A stretch of 64,000 bases of DNA from Propionibacteriaceae bacterium (GTDB lineage Bacteria > Actinomycetota > Actinomycetes > Propionibacteriales > Propionibacteriaceae): positions 1 to 64,000 of the forward strand of contig JAISAO010000031.1 in assembly GCA_031266665.1 (NCBI GenBank), written 5' to 3'. The stretch's first letter is position 1; every line of letters starts with the position of its first letter. Made by a program: the position numbers and the translations under genes. This document shows, one piece after another, positions 23,852-32,863 of the stretch. The notes beneath the pieces are model-generated. The model was not told the DNA's origin. It did not search any database and saw only the letters and a program-made list of their open reading frames with translations.

Positions 23852-24348
23852 CCGGTTATTGGTTCGCCGTCGCCCTGGGCGTCTTGCTGCTGGTGGTTCT
23901 GATCCAGTTGTTACGCCATCGCCGGGTGCGCGAGAAGTACGCCGTCTTGTGGATCGTGGTCGGCCTGGGCGTGGCCGTGGTGGCGGCCTTCCCCCAGGTG
24001 GCGGTCGCCCTGGCCCGACTGGTCGGCGTCGAGGTGCCGTCCAACCTGGTGATTGTGCTGGCCATCTTCGTCCTGCTGGTGGTCTGCCTCCAGTTATCGG
24101 TGGCCGTGTCCCAGTTGGAGGAGCGCACCCGAATCCTGACCGAGGAGATCGCCCTGCTGGGCGCCCGGACGGCCGACCAGTCGGCCGGCGACCGGGACGA
24201 CGATCCCATCGGCCCCGATCAACCCGACGCCGCCAACCGATCCAACCGCCCAGACGCTAGCGAGCCGGCCGCTCCCGACCTCCCCACCGCTCCCGACCTC
24301 CCCGCCGTCCCCGGGCGGCCCGCCGCCACCGGCTCGGCAACGCCGTGA
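23848..24348 (+). CDS. DUF2304 membrane protein, partner of the preceding GT2
   Basis: A 166-residue protein; ATG 23848 overlaps the GT2 stop by four bases. Three hydrophobic segments (YWFAVALGVLLLVVLIQLL, YAVLWIVVGLGVAVVAAF, LVIVLAIFVLLVVCLQL) with REKYAVLW after the first one are the DUF2304 signature. A short coiled coil (VSQLEERTRILTEEIALL) follows, then an Asp/Pro-rich tail with repeated LPTAPDLPAVP-type units. DUF2304 proteins commonly accompany DPM1-like transferases and may anchor them or help flip the lipid-linked sugar (known association, role inferred). Confidence 0.85.
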   Translation: MTGYWFAVALGVLLLVVLIQLLRHRRVREKYAVLWIVVGLGVAVVAAFPQVAVALARLVGVEVPSNLVIVLAIFVLLVVCLQLSVAVSQLEERTRILTEEIALLGARTADQSAGDRDDDPIGPDQPDAANRSNRPDASEPAAPDLPTAPDLPAVPGRPAATGSATP

Positions 24349-24380
24349 CGGCAGCGGACGGACGGTAAGTTCGACCCGAC

Positions 24381-25649
24381 ATGACCACGTCCGACAACAC
24401 CGCCCGACCGGCCATCGGACGGCGCACCAGTTTGCTGGTGGCGGTCTTCGGCGGCTGGTCGGCGCTGGTCGGCTTCATCTGCGTCACCTGGGCGGTCCGG
24501 CTTCTACCCCAAGCCGAGGGGGTCAGCTTCCAGTTCTTCTGGGCCGCCCTGTTCGCCGCCTTCGGCGTCCTCAACGGCCTCAGCCTGGAGATGGTGCGGG
24601 CCGTGTCGGCGGCCCACCCGGACGACCGGACGCCCCCGGGCCGGTTCGGCCGGGTCGGCCCCATCGCCGGGTCCGCCTGCCTGCTGGTCGCCGTGGTCGG
24701 CGCCGCCACCCTGCCCGCCTGGCACCCTCTCCTGAACCCGCCGCCGACCCCCAACGGGTGGGCCTTCGCCGGGGCGGTGGTGGCCGGCGCCGCCGGCTTC
24801 GCCGTCCACGCCACCGTCACCGGCGCCATGATGGGGGCGCGACGCTGGGGCCTCTACTTCCTGTTCAGCGGCACGGAGTCGACCCTGCGCCTCGGCCTCG
24901 TCGCCGCCTGCGCCCTGTCCGGGCGGGGCCTGGTCGACTTCGCCTGGGCCGTCGCCGGGGCCGAATTCGCCTGCCTGGTCATCCTGGCCCTGTCCCCCCC
25001 GGCCCGCCAGACCCTCCGGCTCCGCCTGGACGCCCACGGCGGCGTCGTCTGGCGGCGACTGCTGGGCGCCCTCGGCGGCCAGGGCGCCAGCGCCCTGCTG
25101 GTGGTCGGCTTCCCCCTGCTCCTGAGCCTGACCACGCCGACCGCCGTCATGGCCGCCTCGGGAGCCCTGCTCTACTCCCTCATCTTGACCCGCACGCCGC
25201 TGATGGTGCCGCTCAACGTCTTCCAGGGTGTGGCGGTGGCCTACTTCACACGGAGCGCCCACCGGAGCCGCCCAGCCCGGCGCCTGCTCGGACTGGTGGC
25301 CCTGATCGGGGTCGTCGGCGCCGGCCTGGCCTGGTTGGTCGGCCCTTGGCTGCTGCGTGTCATCTCCGGCGGCTACGAGCTGTCCGGGTTGGTCTTGGCC
25401 GGCTTGACCCTGGGCGCCACCAGCGTGGCCCTGCTGACGCTGACCGGTGTGCTCTGCCAATCGGCCGCCTCCTACGGGGCCTATCTGACCGGCTGGCTGA
25501 CAGCCGTCGTCGCCACCGTCATCGTCCTGGTCCTCCCCGGACCGGTCGCCGCCCGGGCCGTCGTCGGCCTCGTCGTCGGCCCCTTGCTGGGGGCCGCCGT
25601 CCACCTCTTCCGCCTGCTGCGCGCCGGGCGCCCGGCGACGGCGACGTAG
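24381..25649 (+). CDS. polysaccharide flippase-like (Wzx/MATE-type) membrane protein
   Basis: A 422-residue protein with about twelve hydrophobic segments evenly spread from residue 15 to 415 (e.g. SLLVAVFGGWSALVGFI, LVLAGLTLGATSVALLTLTG). Length and spacing fit the Wzx/polysaccharide-biosynthesis flippase group, which moves lipid-linked glycan across the membrane. Sequence motifs are too weak to be certain. It is 32 bases after the GT2/DUF2304 pair and before the GT8 gene on the same strand, so co-expression is likely. The locus also has an ABC exporter (30654-32863), so there may be two export routes for two glycans. Confidence 0.65.
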   Translation: MTTSDNTARPAIGRRTSLLVAVFGGWSALVGFICVTWAVRLLPQAEGVSFQFFWAALFAAFGVLNGLSLEMVRAVSAAHPDDRTPPGRFGRVGPIAGSACLLVAVVGAATLPAWHPLLNPPPTPNGWAFAGAVVAGAAGFAVHATVTGAMMGARRWGLYFLFSGTESTLRLGLVAACALSGRGLVDFAWAVAGAEFACLVILALSPPARQTLRLRLDAHGGVVWRRLLGALGGQGASALLVVGFPLLLSLTTPTAVMAASGALLYSLILTRTPLMVPLNVFQGVAVAYFTRSAHRSRPARRLLGLVALIGVVGAGLAWLVGPWLLRVISGGYELSGLVLAGLTLGATSVALLTLTGVLCQSAASYGAYLTGWLTAVVATVIVLVLPGPVAARAVVGLVVGPLLGAAVHLFRLLRAGRPATAT

Positions 25650-25696
25650 GGACGTAGGATCGAGCCGATCCTCTTCCGCTGACGAAAGGCCAGCCC

Positions 25697-26725
25697 ATGA
25701 GCCGCCCCGGCGTCGCCCTCGACGTCCTCTACGCCTGCCGCGACAACTACGCCATGACCCTGGGCGTGTCGGTCGAATCGCTCTGCGCCAACAATCAGGC
25801 CATCGACCGTCTGACCGTCTTCGTGCTGGACGATGAGATCGGCCAGCCGAACCAGGACCGCCTGCGGGCGGTCGGCGCCAAGTATGGGCGCGACGTCGTT
25901 TTCATCGACACGGCCGGGTTCAAGGCCCGCTTGATCGAGCTGGGCGTGGAGCCCCACAAGGGGACTTACACGACTTACTTCAAACTCCTGGCCGTCAACA
26001 CACTGCCGGCCGGCGCGGACCGGGTCCTCTACCTGGACTGCGACACGATCATCGTCGGCTCGCTCGCCCGGCTGGGCGAACTGGCCCTGGACCAGGCGGC
26101 CTGCTCCGCCACCTACGACTGTCTGCTGAACGACTACAAGACGATGATCGGGCTGGCCCCGAACGACCACTACTACAACTGCGGCGTCATTCTGATCGAC
26201 CGGGCCGAGTGGCGCCGCCAGGGCTACGAGGAGCGCGTCCTGAACCACCTGACCGCTGTGCGCCAGCGCTACCACATCGTCGACCAGGACATCATGAACG
26301 TGTTGTTCCACGACCAGTTCCACTACCTCGACCTGCGCTACGACATCAATCCCAGCTTCGAGATCTACGGGGTCGAGAACACGTTGAAGCTGTACCGCCT
26401 GAGTCCGCCGGCCTACAACTCGGCCGCCGAGGTCAAGGCCGAACTGGCCCAACCGGTGGTCTACCACTGCATGGGCGCCATGACCGGACGGCCCTGGGAG
26501 AAGGGCAACGCCCACCCTTGGAACGACTTGTTCGACCATTACAAGGCCCTGACCCCCTGGGCCGCGACGCCCAAGTCGACACCCCGTCTGTCGGCCCTGT
26601 TCCGGATCCAACGGGCGCTCTACAAAGCCCTCCCCCGGTCCCTCTATCTGCCCATCCACCGGGCGGTGCAACACCTCTGGCTGTCTCGCAACGACGCCGG
26701 CACGCGCCTGGCCGACGCCGAGTGA
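25697..26725 (+). CDS. family 8 glycosyltransferase (galactosyl/glucosyltransferase)
   Basis: A 342-residue GT8 protein from ATG 25697. LDVLYACRDNYAMTLGVSV is the donor-binding N-terminus, and YLDCDTIIVGSL around residue 112-123 contains the DxD (DCD) manganese site. YYNCGVILIDRAEWRRQG and VDQDIMNVLF are the later conserved blocks, and HCMGAMTGRPWEKG replaces the usual H-x-x-G-x-x-K-P-W. Likely adds a hexose from a UDP donor with retention of configuration. A family B mini-element starts 13 bases after the stop. Confidence 0.92.
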   Translation: MSRPGVALDVLYACRDNYAMTLGVSVESLCANNQAIDRLTVFVLDDEIGQPNQDRLRAVGAKYGRDVVFIDTAGFKARLIELGVEPHKGTYTTYFKLLAVNTLPAGADRVLYLDCDTIIVGSLARLGELALDQAACSATYDCLLNDYKTMIGLAPNDHYYNCGVILIDRAEWRRQGYEERVLNHLTAVRQRYHIVDQDIMNVLFHDQFHYLDLRYDINPSFEIYGVENTLKLYRLSPPAYNSAAEVKAELAQPVVYHCMGAMTGRPWEKGNAHPWNDLFDHYKALTPWAATPKSTPRLSALFRIQRALYKALPRSLYLPIHRAVQHLWLSRNDAGTRLADAE

Positions 26726-26738
26726 CGCCCCCTAGCGT

Positions 26739-26802
26739 CTAGATGGTTGGTTCCAAGCCATGGGCTCGTCTTCACGCCCAGCCCTTGGAATCAACCATCT
26801 AG
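26739..26802. mobile_element. 64-bp deletion derivative of the family B MITE
   Basis: The two terminal repeats are nearly back to back: CTAGATGGTTGGTTCCAAGC at the left, and CCCTTGGAATCAACCATCTA then G at the right. The roughly 100 bases of internal sequence are gone. CTAGCGT stands on both sides (26732-26738 and overlapping 26799-26805), possibly a target duplication. As RNA it would form a stable hairpin between convergent genes and could stop both transcripts. Confidence 0.8.
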
Positions 26803-26804
26803 CG

Positions 26805-27695
26805 TCACTCGGCGGTGGGGCCGAAGATGTGGCGCAGGACTACCTTGAGGCCCGCCCCTTGGCGGGTCTTGAGGGCGGCAGGGAGTTGGGCGGCGGCGTC
26901 CAGGCGGGAGAGAACGCGCCAGCGGGCGGCTCGGGCCGCCCGGGGCCAGCCCTTGGCCCGCATGAGACCTTCGGCCAGCGCGAAATAGCGCCGGTCGCCC
27001 GAGAAGCGCCGCCCGTCGATCAGGCTGGTCGAGGAGGCGCTGGCGGAATGGCGGCGATAGCGGAACTGGACCTCGGGCAGGTAGAGCAGGCTGCCGCCGT
27101 CGGCGATGATGTCGACCACCAGGGCCAGGTCTTGGACGATGGGGAAGTCGTCGCGGAAATCGTGGTTCTCCAGGACGCGGCGGTGGAAGACCAGGCTGGG
27201 CCAGTAGAGCCAGTTGCCGCGCAGCAGATTGGCCGCCGCCGCCTCGCCGGCCATCAGCAGCGGGGCCGTGGCCCGGGGCCGGACCAGACGGGCCTTGACC
27301 GTGTCCCGCAAGGTCGTCACGACCCGGTCGGTCTGGTCGATGACATCGGCTTGGGTCTCGATGATGTCCGCTTGGGGGTGGGCGGCCGCGGCGGCCCGGA
27401 CGGTGGCCAAGAAGCCGGGCAACATGATGTCGTCGCAGCCGAAGAAGACGATGTGGTCGGCCTGGGACAGGCTAAAACAACGCCGATAGTTGTCTGTGAT
27501 CCCGAGGTTGGTCTCGTTGCGCAGATAGCGGACACGCTCGTCGCCCAGGGCGGCGACCCGCTCCCCCACGGGGATGGGATAGCAGTCGTCCACCACCGTC
27601 AGCCGCCAGTTGGGGTCGGTTTGGGCGCGCACACTGTCGATCGCCGCCATCAGCCGGTCGGGGTCGCCCCAGAAGGGGATCATGACGTCGATCAT
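26805..27695 (-). CDS. family 2 glycosyltransferase
   Basis: A 296-residue GT2. ATG 27695 overlaps the acyltransferase stop as ATGA. IDVMIPFWGDPDRLMAAI opens the fold; LTVVDDCYP and NLGITDNYRRCFSL follow, then IVFFGCDDIMLPGF, where GCDD is the DxD site. WPSLVFHRRVLE and VQDLALVVDI are the acceptor-side region. The stop lies just past the mini-MITE. A 29-codon remnant of a closely related gene start sits upstream of the acyltransferase (28831-28917), so this cassette has been duplicated and trimmed. Confidence 0.88.
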   Translation of the reverse strand: MIDVMIPFWGDPDRLMAAIDSVRAQTDPNWRLTVVDDCYPIPVGERVAALGDERVRYLRNETNLGITDNYRRCFSLSQADHIVFFGCDDIMLPGFLATVRAAAAAHPQADIIETQADVIDQTDRVVTTLRDTVKARLVRPRATAPLLMAGEAAAANLLRGNWLYWPSLVFHRRVLENHDFRDDFPIVQDLALVVDIIADGGSLLYLPEVQFRYRRHSASASSTSLIDGRRFSGDRRYFALAEGLMRAKGWPRAARAARWRVLSRLDAAAQLPAALKTRQGAGLKVVLRHIFGPTAE

Positions 27696-28834
27696 GGGAC
27701 CGCGCCCGGGGCCGTGATCGGGCGGCGGCGGCGCAGCCACGGATAGGCCGTCTGGCCGCGCGCCCGGCGCATGGCCGGTTTCTCCACCAGTAGCCAACTG
27801 GCCACGGCGAAGGGCACCGTGCCGATGAGGGCGAGGATCATGTAGGGGACGAGGCCGAGCCGATAGGCGCCGGCCAGGGCCAGCAGTTGCTCCGTGATCC
27901 AGCCGTAGATGTAGACGCCGTAGGAGATGTCCTCCCGGAGGATCAGCCGGGGGGCCGGCACGGCCATGGCCAGCCACAAGATGATGTAGCCCAGGAAGGG
28001 CGAGGCGGCCTGGATGCCCCATCGGGTCGAGACGGCGATCAGGCCGGCCGAGGCACCGGCGCTGAGGACCGCTCCGACGAGGTTGTAGACCAGTCGATCG
28101 CGGAAGGCCCACAAGACGGCGCCGGCCAAGAAGCTGGGCAGGAGTTTGAGGAAGAAGCGCAGATCGAAGTTGTCCTGGGCCAGGGCCATGACCCGGTCCA
28201 CTTGGGAGTAGACCAAGACGGAGCCGAGGAACAAGACCGGGGCGACGACCCGGGGACGGCGCCTGAGCCAGGCCAAGGAGAAGACCACGCCGACCGCGAG
28301 ATAACAAAGGAACTCGTAGTAGAGGGTCCACAGCGAGCCGTTCCAGGCCCCCGGATAGGGCACGCCGGCCAGCGTGCCGGCCACGTCGTAAGTGCCGATG
28401 CGGAGGGTGAAGTTATTGGCCAGGTAGGCCAGGGGCGTGGTCGGCGTGTGGAAGTAGCCGTCCAGCGTGTGGTGGGCCAAGACATAGGCCAAGGGGGCGA
28501 ACAGCCCGACCGTGACCAGGAGGTTGACGGCGAAACCGGGGTAGAGGCGGGCGATCCGATTGGTCAGGTACTGGCCGAAGCCCTTGGCCATCCGCGATCC
28601 CGTGATGAGGTAGCCAGAGACGATGAAGAAGCCGATGACGGCCCAGCCGCCGAGGTTCTCGCCCGCCGGATGGGGACCCTCGCCGGCGCCGGCCAGATAC
28701 CAGGCGTGGCAGACGATGACGAGGGCGGCCAGGATGAGTCGCATGAGGTTCAAGCTGTTGGCCCTCGGATTGAACGGCACACCGGGCCAGATCGCCTGGC
28801 GGCGGGACGGGACGAGGCTGGCGGTCAGCGTCAT
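27692..28834 (-). CDS. acyltransferase family 3 O-acyltransferase
   Basis: A 380-residue integral membrane protein. RANSLNLMRLILAALVIVCH carries the family His, and NLGGWAVIGFFIVSGYLITGS, LYPGFAVNLLVTV, NGSLWTLYYEFLCYLAVGVVF and ISYGVYIYGWITEQLL are standard Acyltransf_3 blocks, with about ten helices. It should transfer an acyl (often acetyl) group to a sugar of the surface glycan at the membrane. ATG 28834 overlaps the stop of the GT2 remnant; its own stop overlaps the GT2 start. It is the intact paralogue of the frameshifted gene at 17988-19149. Confidence 0.93.
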   Translation of the reverse strand: MTLTASLVPSRRQAIWPGVPFNPRANSLNLMRLILAALVIVCHAWYLAGAGEGPHPAGENLGGWAVIGFFIVSGYLITGSRMAKGFGQYLTNRIARLYPGFAVNLLVTVGLFAPLAYVLAHHTLDGYFHTPTTPLAYLANNFTLRIGTYDVAGTLAGVPYPGAWNGSLWTLYYEFLCYLAVGVVFSLAWLRRRPRVVAPVLFLGSVLVYSQVDRVMALAQDNFDLRFFLKLLPSFLAGAVLWAFRDRLVYNLVGAVLSAGASAGLIAVSTRWGIQAASPFLGYIILWLAMAVPAPRLILREDISYGVYIYGWITEQLLALAGAYRLGLVPYMILALIGTVPFAVASWLLVEKPAMRRARGQTAYPWLRRRRPITAPGAVP

Positions 28835-28917
28835 GACGCGGTCCGCCCGATGAGGTAACGAACCGCCCAGACGAGCCGGTCAGGATCGCCCTGGAAAAGA
28901 ATCATGACGTCGATTAT
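28831..28917 (-). pseudogene. 29-codon remnant of a GT2 gene start
   Basis: On the minus strand these bases read IIDVMILFQGDPDRLV then WAVRYLIGRTAS and TGA. The first 15 residues copy the start of the GT2 gene at 26805-27695 (MIDVMIPFWGDPDRLM), with the ATG changed to ATA. The TGA overlaps the acyltransferase ATG as ATGA, imitating a normal operon junction. It therefore looks like what is left of a tandem duplication of the GT2-acyltransferase pair after most of the upstream GT2 was deleted. No function is expected. Confidence 0.75.
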
Positions 28918-28923
28918 CGCCGC

Positions 28924-30546
28924 CTACCGGTCCAGCCCATCAGCGGGCGCGCCCGACCCGTCCAGTTCCGACTCGTCCGGTTCCGACCCCTCCGGTCCGG
29001 CCGGCCGGAGTCCCGCAGTCGGGTCAAGGGGCCGGTCGGCCGACTGGCGGCGGGCGATGAACCAGAGCGAGGCCGCCAGGGCGAAGCCGACCGAGCCCAA
29101 GACCCAGGTCAGCATGGGCGAGGGGCCGCCCGCTCGCCACCACTCGACGTTCTGGTTCAGATCGATGGCGAAGACATCGACGCCGGTGACATAACGCCGG
29201 ATGAGGTCGTGCAGGGCGACGGCCTGGGCCACCACCACCCCGGCCCACATCAGCCAGGTCTGGGTCGGACTGAGCGAATCGGCCCCCCGGCCGTCCGGCC
29301 GCAACAGGGCCACCCCCACGAACACCGCCATCAACGGGGCCAGATAACGGGTTTGGACGTTCTCTCCCACCAGGTTGAGCGATTGCTGCCAGATCCACAG
29401 CGGCAGGACCATGATGGCGGCGGCGAAACCGGCCAGCATCAGATTCTTCCGCCAACCGCTGCTCCCCAGCCCCACCAGGACCAGGGCCACGGTCACGACC
29501 AGGGCGGGGAAATAAGCCAGCGGCTCCAGCGGCACGTCGAGCCAGCCCAGGCTCGGCGTCATCCCCCAGAAGCCGCCCAAGAAGAGGGGGAAGTTGATCA
29601 CATTGCTGGCCAGCACCGCCCCGGGCGACCGCTCCATGGCCTCGCCCAAGCCGCCCAGAGAGCCGCTCTGGGCGCCGCTGAGGAAGCCGACCAGGCCGAT
29701 GACGGCCGTCAGGGCCAGCACCGCCCAGGCCTGGGGCCGCCGCCGCCAGCGGGACCAGTTGAGGAAGCCGACCGATCCCGCCACCAAGACCAGATAGGCC
29801 CCGCAGTCCGCCCTGGCCCCGGCGGCCATAACAGCCCCGACCAGGCCGATGGCGGCCAGGCCGAGCCACCGCCATCGGGACCGCTGCCAGTCGGCCTGGG
29901 CCCAAGCGGTCAGGGCCAGCCAGGACACCACCAGGCCGGCGATGCCCCAGGCGCTGGGGTTGATCGAGGTCCAGTAGTACCACACCAACGGCACAGCGCT
30001 TCCCAGGACGGTGTAAATCTGGAGTCGGCGTTGTTCCGGGGGCGAGAGGGCGAACAAAGCCCCCAACAACCCCAGAATCAAGGCGATGTTGGCCCAGCGC
30101 ATCACCAAGACCGACCAGCTCAGATCGTCTCCGGCCAACAGGTGCATCACCCGGTAGTACAGCCCGGGATACTCACCCTGGTTGAGCCGGTCGGTGGTGT
30201 AAACGGCCTGGTCCAAGGCGGCGGCGGAACAGGCGGCGGACTGCTCGGGCTGGAAGGCGTAACAGTGATGGGCGGGCGTGCCGCCGGGGGCCTCGACCTC
30301 AATCTCGCCATCGACGTCAACCGTCGGGCAGACCCCGGCCTCGGGCCCCAGACACCAAACGCTGGCCAGATGGAAGTCATCGTCGGGCGAGCCGCCGGTG
30401 GGCGAGGCCACGATCCAGGCGAAGGCCGTCAGGGCCAGCCCGACCACGACCATCAAGGCCAGTCCCCCAGCCCGCCAGCGGCCGGGCCGCCACCGGCCGC
30501 GCGACCCGCCCCCCGGTCCGTTCGGGCGGCCGGCTATCCGTTCCAT
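28924..30546 (-). CDS. DUF2142-type polytopic membrane protein
   Basis: A 540-residue protein starting at ATG 30546. It has one N-terminal helix (LALMVVVGLALTAFAWIV), then GGSPDDDFHLASVWC, a periplasmic loop with four to five Cys, and about eleven further helices. SPDDxxHLASIWC and NQGEYPGLYYRVMHLL are the pattern of DUF2142 proteins, predicted GT-C-like membrane proteins of polysaccharide loci. The paired Cys in the first loop could form disulfides. A Pro/Ser/Glu-rich cytoplasmic tail ends the protein. It is divergent from the wzm gene. A role in polymerising or decorating the lipid-linked glycan outside the membrane is inferred. Confidence 0.75.
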   Translation of the reverse strand: MERIAGRPNGPGGGSRGRWRPGRWRAGGLALMVVVGLALTAFAWIVASPTGGSPDDDFHLASVWCLGPEAGVCPTVDVDGEIEVEAPGGTPAHHCYAFQPEQSAACSAAALDQAVYTTDRLNQGEYPGLYYRVMHLLAGDDLSWSVLVMRWANIALILGLLGALFALSPPEQRRLQIYTVLGSAVPLVWYYWTSINPSAWGIAGLVVSWLALTAWAQADWQRSRWRWLGLAAIGLVGAVMAAGARADCGAYLVLVAGSVGFLNWSRWRRRPQAWAVLALTAVIGLVGFLSGAQSGSLGGLGEAMERSPGAVLASNVINFPLFLGGFWGMTPSLGWLDVPLEPLAYFPALVVTVALVLVGLGSSGWRKNLMLAGFAAAIMVLPLWIWQQSLNLVGENVQTRYLAPLMAVFVGVALLRPDGRGADSLSPTQTWLMWAGVVVAQAVALHDLIRRYVTGVDVFAIDLNQNVEWWRAGGPSPMLTWVLGSVGFALAASLWFIARRQSADRPLDPTAGLRPAGPEGSEPDESELDGSGAPADGLDR

Positions 30547-30653
30547 GGCCCCTCACCCTAGACGGTCGCTTTCTGGGCGCCGGTTGTTCCCCGCCCGCCG
30601 CCTGGGACGGCCGGTCTAAGATGTGGCCAGCACAGCGAGCAGGAGAGTGGAAC

Positions 30654-31562
30654 TTGGCCAGTCCGGCGGCGGATCGCTTGGCCCGTCTGGCCGACGAGCC
30701 TCTGCGCGACATCAACCCGGCCTCCGGCTTCTGGAGCGGCGCCGGCCGCAACCTGGTCGAGATCTGGCGCCGTCGCGAGCTGGTCCGCTTCCTCTTCCAG
30801 CGCGAGATCCGGTCGCGTTACAAGGACTCCGCCCTGGGCGTCGTCTGGAGCCTGATCCGGCCCATCGTCACCTTGCTGGTCTACTACCTGGTGATCGGCG
30901 CGTTCATCGGCGCCCGCCGCGCCATCCCCGATTTCGCGGTCTACGTCTACATCGGTTTGACCTTGTGGGGGCTGTTCAACGAGTCCGTCACCTTCGGCAC
31001 CGCCTCCGTGGTGGCCAACGCCGGCATCATCAAGAAGATCCACCTGCCGCGCGAGGTCTTCCCGCTGGCCAGCGTCGGTTCGGCCCTGTTCAACTTCGGC
31101 GTCCAGTGCGTCATCCTGCTGGCCGCCGTCTTCGTCCTGGGGGGCGGCGTCAACCCCTCCGGCCTGGGCTATGTGCCGCTCGGCGTGCTGGTCGTCCTGG
31201 TCTGGGGCACGGCCTTGGCCATATTGCTCTCAGCCTTGAATGTCTATTTGCGCGATGTCCAGTTCTTGGTCGAGGTCGCCTTGATGGTCGGCTTCTGGGC
31301 CTCGCCCATCGTCTACTCCTGGAAGCAGGTGGCCGAGTCCCTGGTCAACCATCCCTGGGTGGCCGAGGTCTACGCCTCCAACCCGGTCACCCTGGCCGTC
31401 TTCGGCCTGCAGCGGGCGCTGTGGTCGGGCGGGGTCGACATGCCCTGCCCCAGCCACCTGGCGGCCCGGCTGCTGATCGTTCTGGCGGTCGGCCTGGTGG
31501 CCCTGTTCTTGGCCCAGCGGGTGTTCGACCGCCTACAGCGCGACTTCGCCCAGGAGCTGTGA
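30654..31562 (+). CDS. wzm: ABC-2 polysaccharide exporter, permease
   Basis: TTG 30654 is preferred because AGGAGAG lies six bases upstream; ATG 30621 has no such site. The protein (302 residues) is an ABC-2 permease: an amphipathic FLFQREIRSRYKDSALGVVW cytoplasmic entry, then six hydrophobic segments (VTLLVYYLVIGAFIGA, VILLAAVFVLGGGV, LLIVLAVGLVALFLAQRVF). KKIHLPREVFPLASV and YLRDVQFLVEVAL are hallmarks of Wzm/TagG/RfbA-type exporters. It should form a channel with the ATPase encoded next (TGATG overlap) to export a lipid-linked glycan. Confidence 0.92.
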   Translation: MASPAADRLARLADEPLRDINPASGFWSGAGRNLVEIWRRRELVRFLFQREIRSRYKDSALGVVWSLIRPIVTLLVYYLVIGAFIGARRAIPDFAVYVYIGLTLWGLFNESVTFGTASVVANAGIIKKIHLPREVFPLASVGSALFNFGVQCVILLAAVFVLGGGVNPSGLGYVPLGVLVVLVWGTALAILLSALNVYLRDVQFLVEVALMVGFWASPIVYSWKQVAESLVNHPWVAEVYASNPVTLAVFGLQRALWSGGVDMPCPSHLAARLLIVLAVGLVALFLAQRVFDRLQRDFAQEL

Positions 31563-32863
31563 TGGCTCTCACAGCGGTGGTGGCCCAGAACCTGGTCAAG
31601 AGTTTCACCATCCGCAAACAGAAGTCGCTCAAGGAGAACATCGTCAACGCCCGCCGGGGGCGGGCCTTCGCCGAGCGTTTCCGCGCCCTGGACGACATCT
31701 CCTTCCAGATCACGGCGGGCGAGTCGGTCGGGCTGGTGGGACCCAACGGCTCGGGCAAGTCGACCCTGCTCAAGATCGTCGGCGGCATCCTGGCGCCGAA
31801 CCAGGGCCGGGTCCAGGTTCGCGGCCGGCTGGCGGCCCTGCTGGAGTTGGGGGCCGGCTTCCACCCCGACCTGTCGGGGCGGGACAATATTTACCTCAAC
31901 GCCTCCCTGTTGGGCCTGTCGCGGGCCGAGACCGAGCGTTATTTCGCCGACATCGTCGACTTCTCCGGCATCCCGGACTTCATCGACACCCAGGTCAAGT
32001 TCTACTCCTCCGGCATGTACGTCCGGCTGGCCTTCGCCGTGGCGGTCCACGTCGACCCCGACATTTTGCTGGTGGACGAGGTTCTGGCCGTCGGCGACGA
32101 GCCCTTCCAGGCCAAGTGCATGGACAAGATTCGCCAGTTCAAGCAGGAGGGGCGGACCATTGTCTTCGTCAGCCACTCCACCGCCCAGGTGACGGCCGTC
32201 TGCGACCGGGCCATCGTCTTGGAGCACGGCCGGATTGTCGAGGACGACACCCCGCTGATCGCCCTGGGCCGGTTGCGCCAGGCCTATCAGGGCCAGATCG
32301 AGGCCACCCGCCAGGCCGACGCCGGATCGGGCGACGGCCGCGCCACCATCGCCTCGGTCCGCCTGTCCAGCCCCGGGTCCTACGACTACGCCGGTTTCGA
32401 CGTCGTCGGCCGCCCCGGGCTGACCTTGGAGGCGCGTTGCGAGATCGACTTCGACCAGCCCGTCCCCGGCTGGTCGGCCGACCTGTCGATCGAGACCACG
32501 CTGGGCGACCCCCGTTTGCTGACCGACTCGCGCGACTGCCTGAAGATGGACCTGCCGGCGGCGGCCGGCCGCCAGGGGCTGGTCTGGCGACTGCCCGACC
32601 TGAGGCTGGGCGAGGGCGATTACGTGGTCAACCTGGCGGTCCGCGACCAGGCCGGCGTCCGTTTGGACGTCCGCTCCCGGGCGGCCATGTTCGCCATCCG
32701 CCGGGCCGATCTATCACGCGGCCCGGTCTATTCCGAGGCCACCCTCGAACTGGTGGCGCCCCAACCCGCCCCGCCGGCTCCCGCGACCGCTTCCCAGGCG
32801 GGGGCCGCAGACGGTTCGAGCCCGGCGGCCGAGCCCGAAGAGAGGGCCGGCGGCCGCCCGTGA
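31562..32863 (+). CDS. wzt: ABC polysaccharide exporter, ATPase with C-terminal glycan-binding domain
   Basis: A 433-residue protein from ATG 31562, overlapping the wzm stop by one base. The ATPase domain (about 1-245) has Walker A GPNGSGKST at 60-68, FHPDLSGRDNIYLNASLLGL (the TagH/Wzt-specific block), signature YSSGMYVRLAFAVAV, Walker B ILLVDEVLAVGD and switch His in FVSHS. Residues about 280-410 form a beta-rich Wzt_C-like domain (FDVVGRPGLTLEARCEIDF, LPDLRLGEGDYVVNLAV). In known Wzt proteins this domain recognises the finished O-antigen end. An Ala/Pro-rich tail follows. The gene overlaps the next GT2 start (GTGA). Confidence 0.94.
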   Translation: MALTAVVAQNLVKSFTIRKQKSLKENIVNARRGRAFAERFRALDDISFQITAGESVGLVGPNGSGKSTLLKIVGGILAPNQGRVQVRGRLAALLELGAGFHPDLSGRDNIYLNASLLGLSRAETERYFADIVDFSGIPDFIDTQVKFYSSGMYVRLAFAVAVHVDPDILLVDEVLAVGDEPFQAKCMDKIRQFKQEGRTIVFVSHSTAQVTAVCDRAIVLEHGRIVEDDTPLIALGRLRQAYQGQIEATRQADAGSGDGRATIASVRLSSPGSYDYAGFDVVGRPGLTLEARCEIDFDQPVPGWSADLSIETTLGDPRLLTDSRDCLKMDLPAAAGRQGLVWRLPDLRLGEGDYVVNLAVRDQAGVRLDVRSRAAMFAIRRADLSRGPVYSEATLELVAPQPAPPAPATASQAGAADGSSPAAEPEERAGGRP

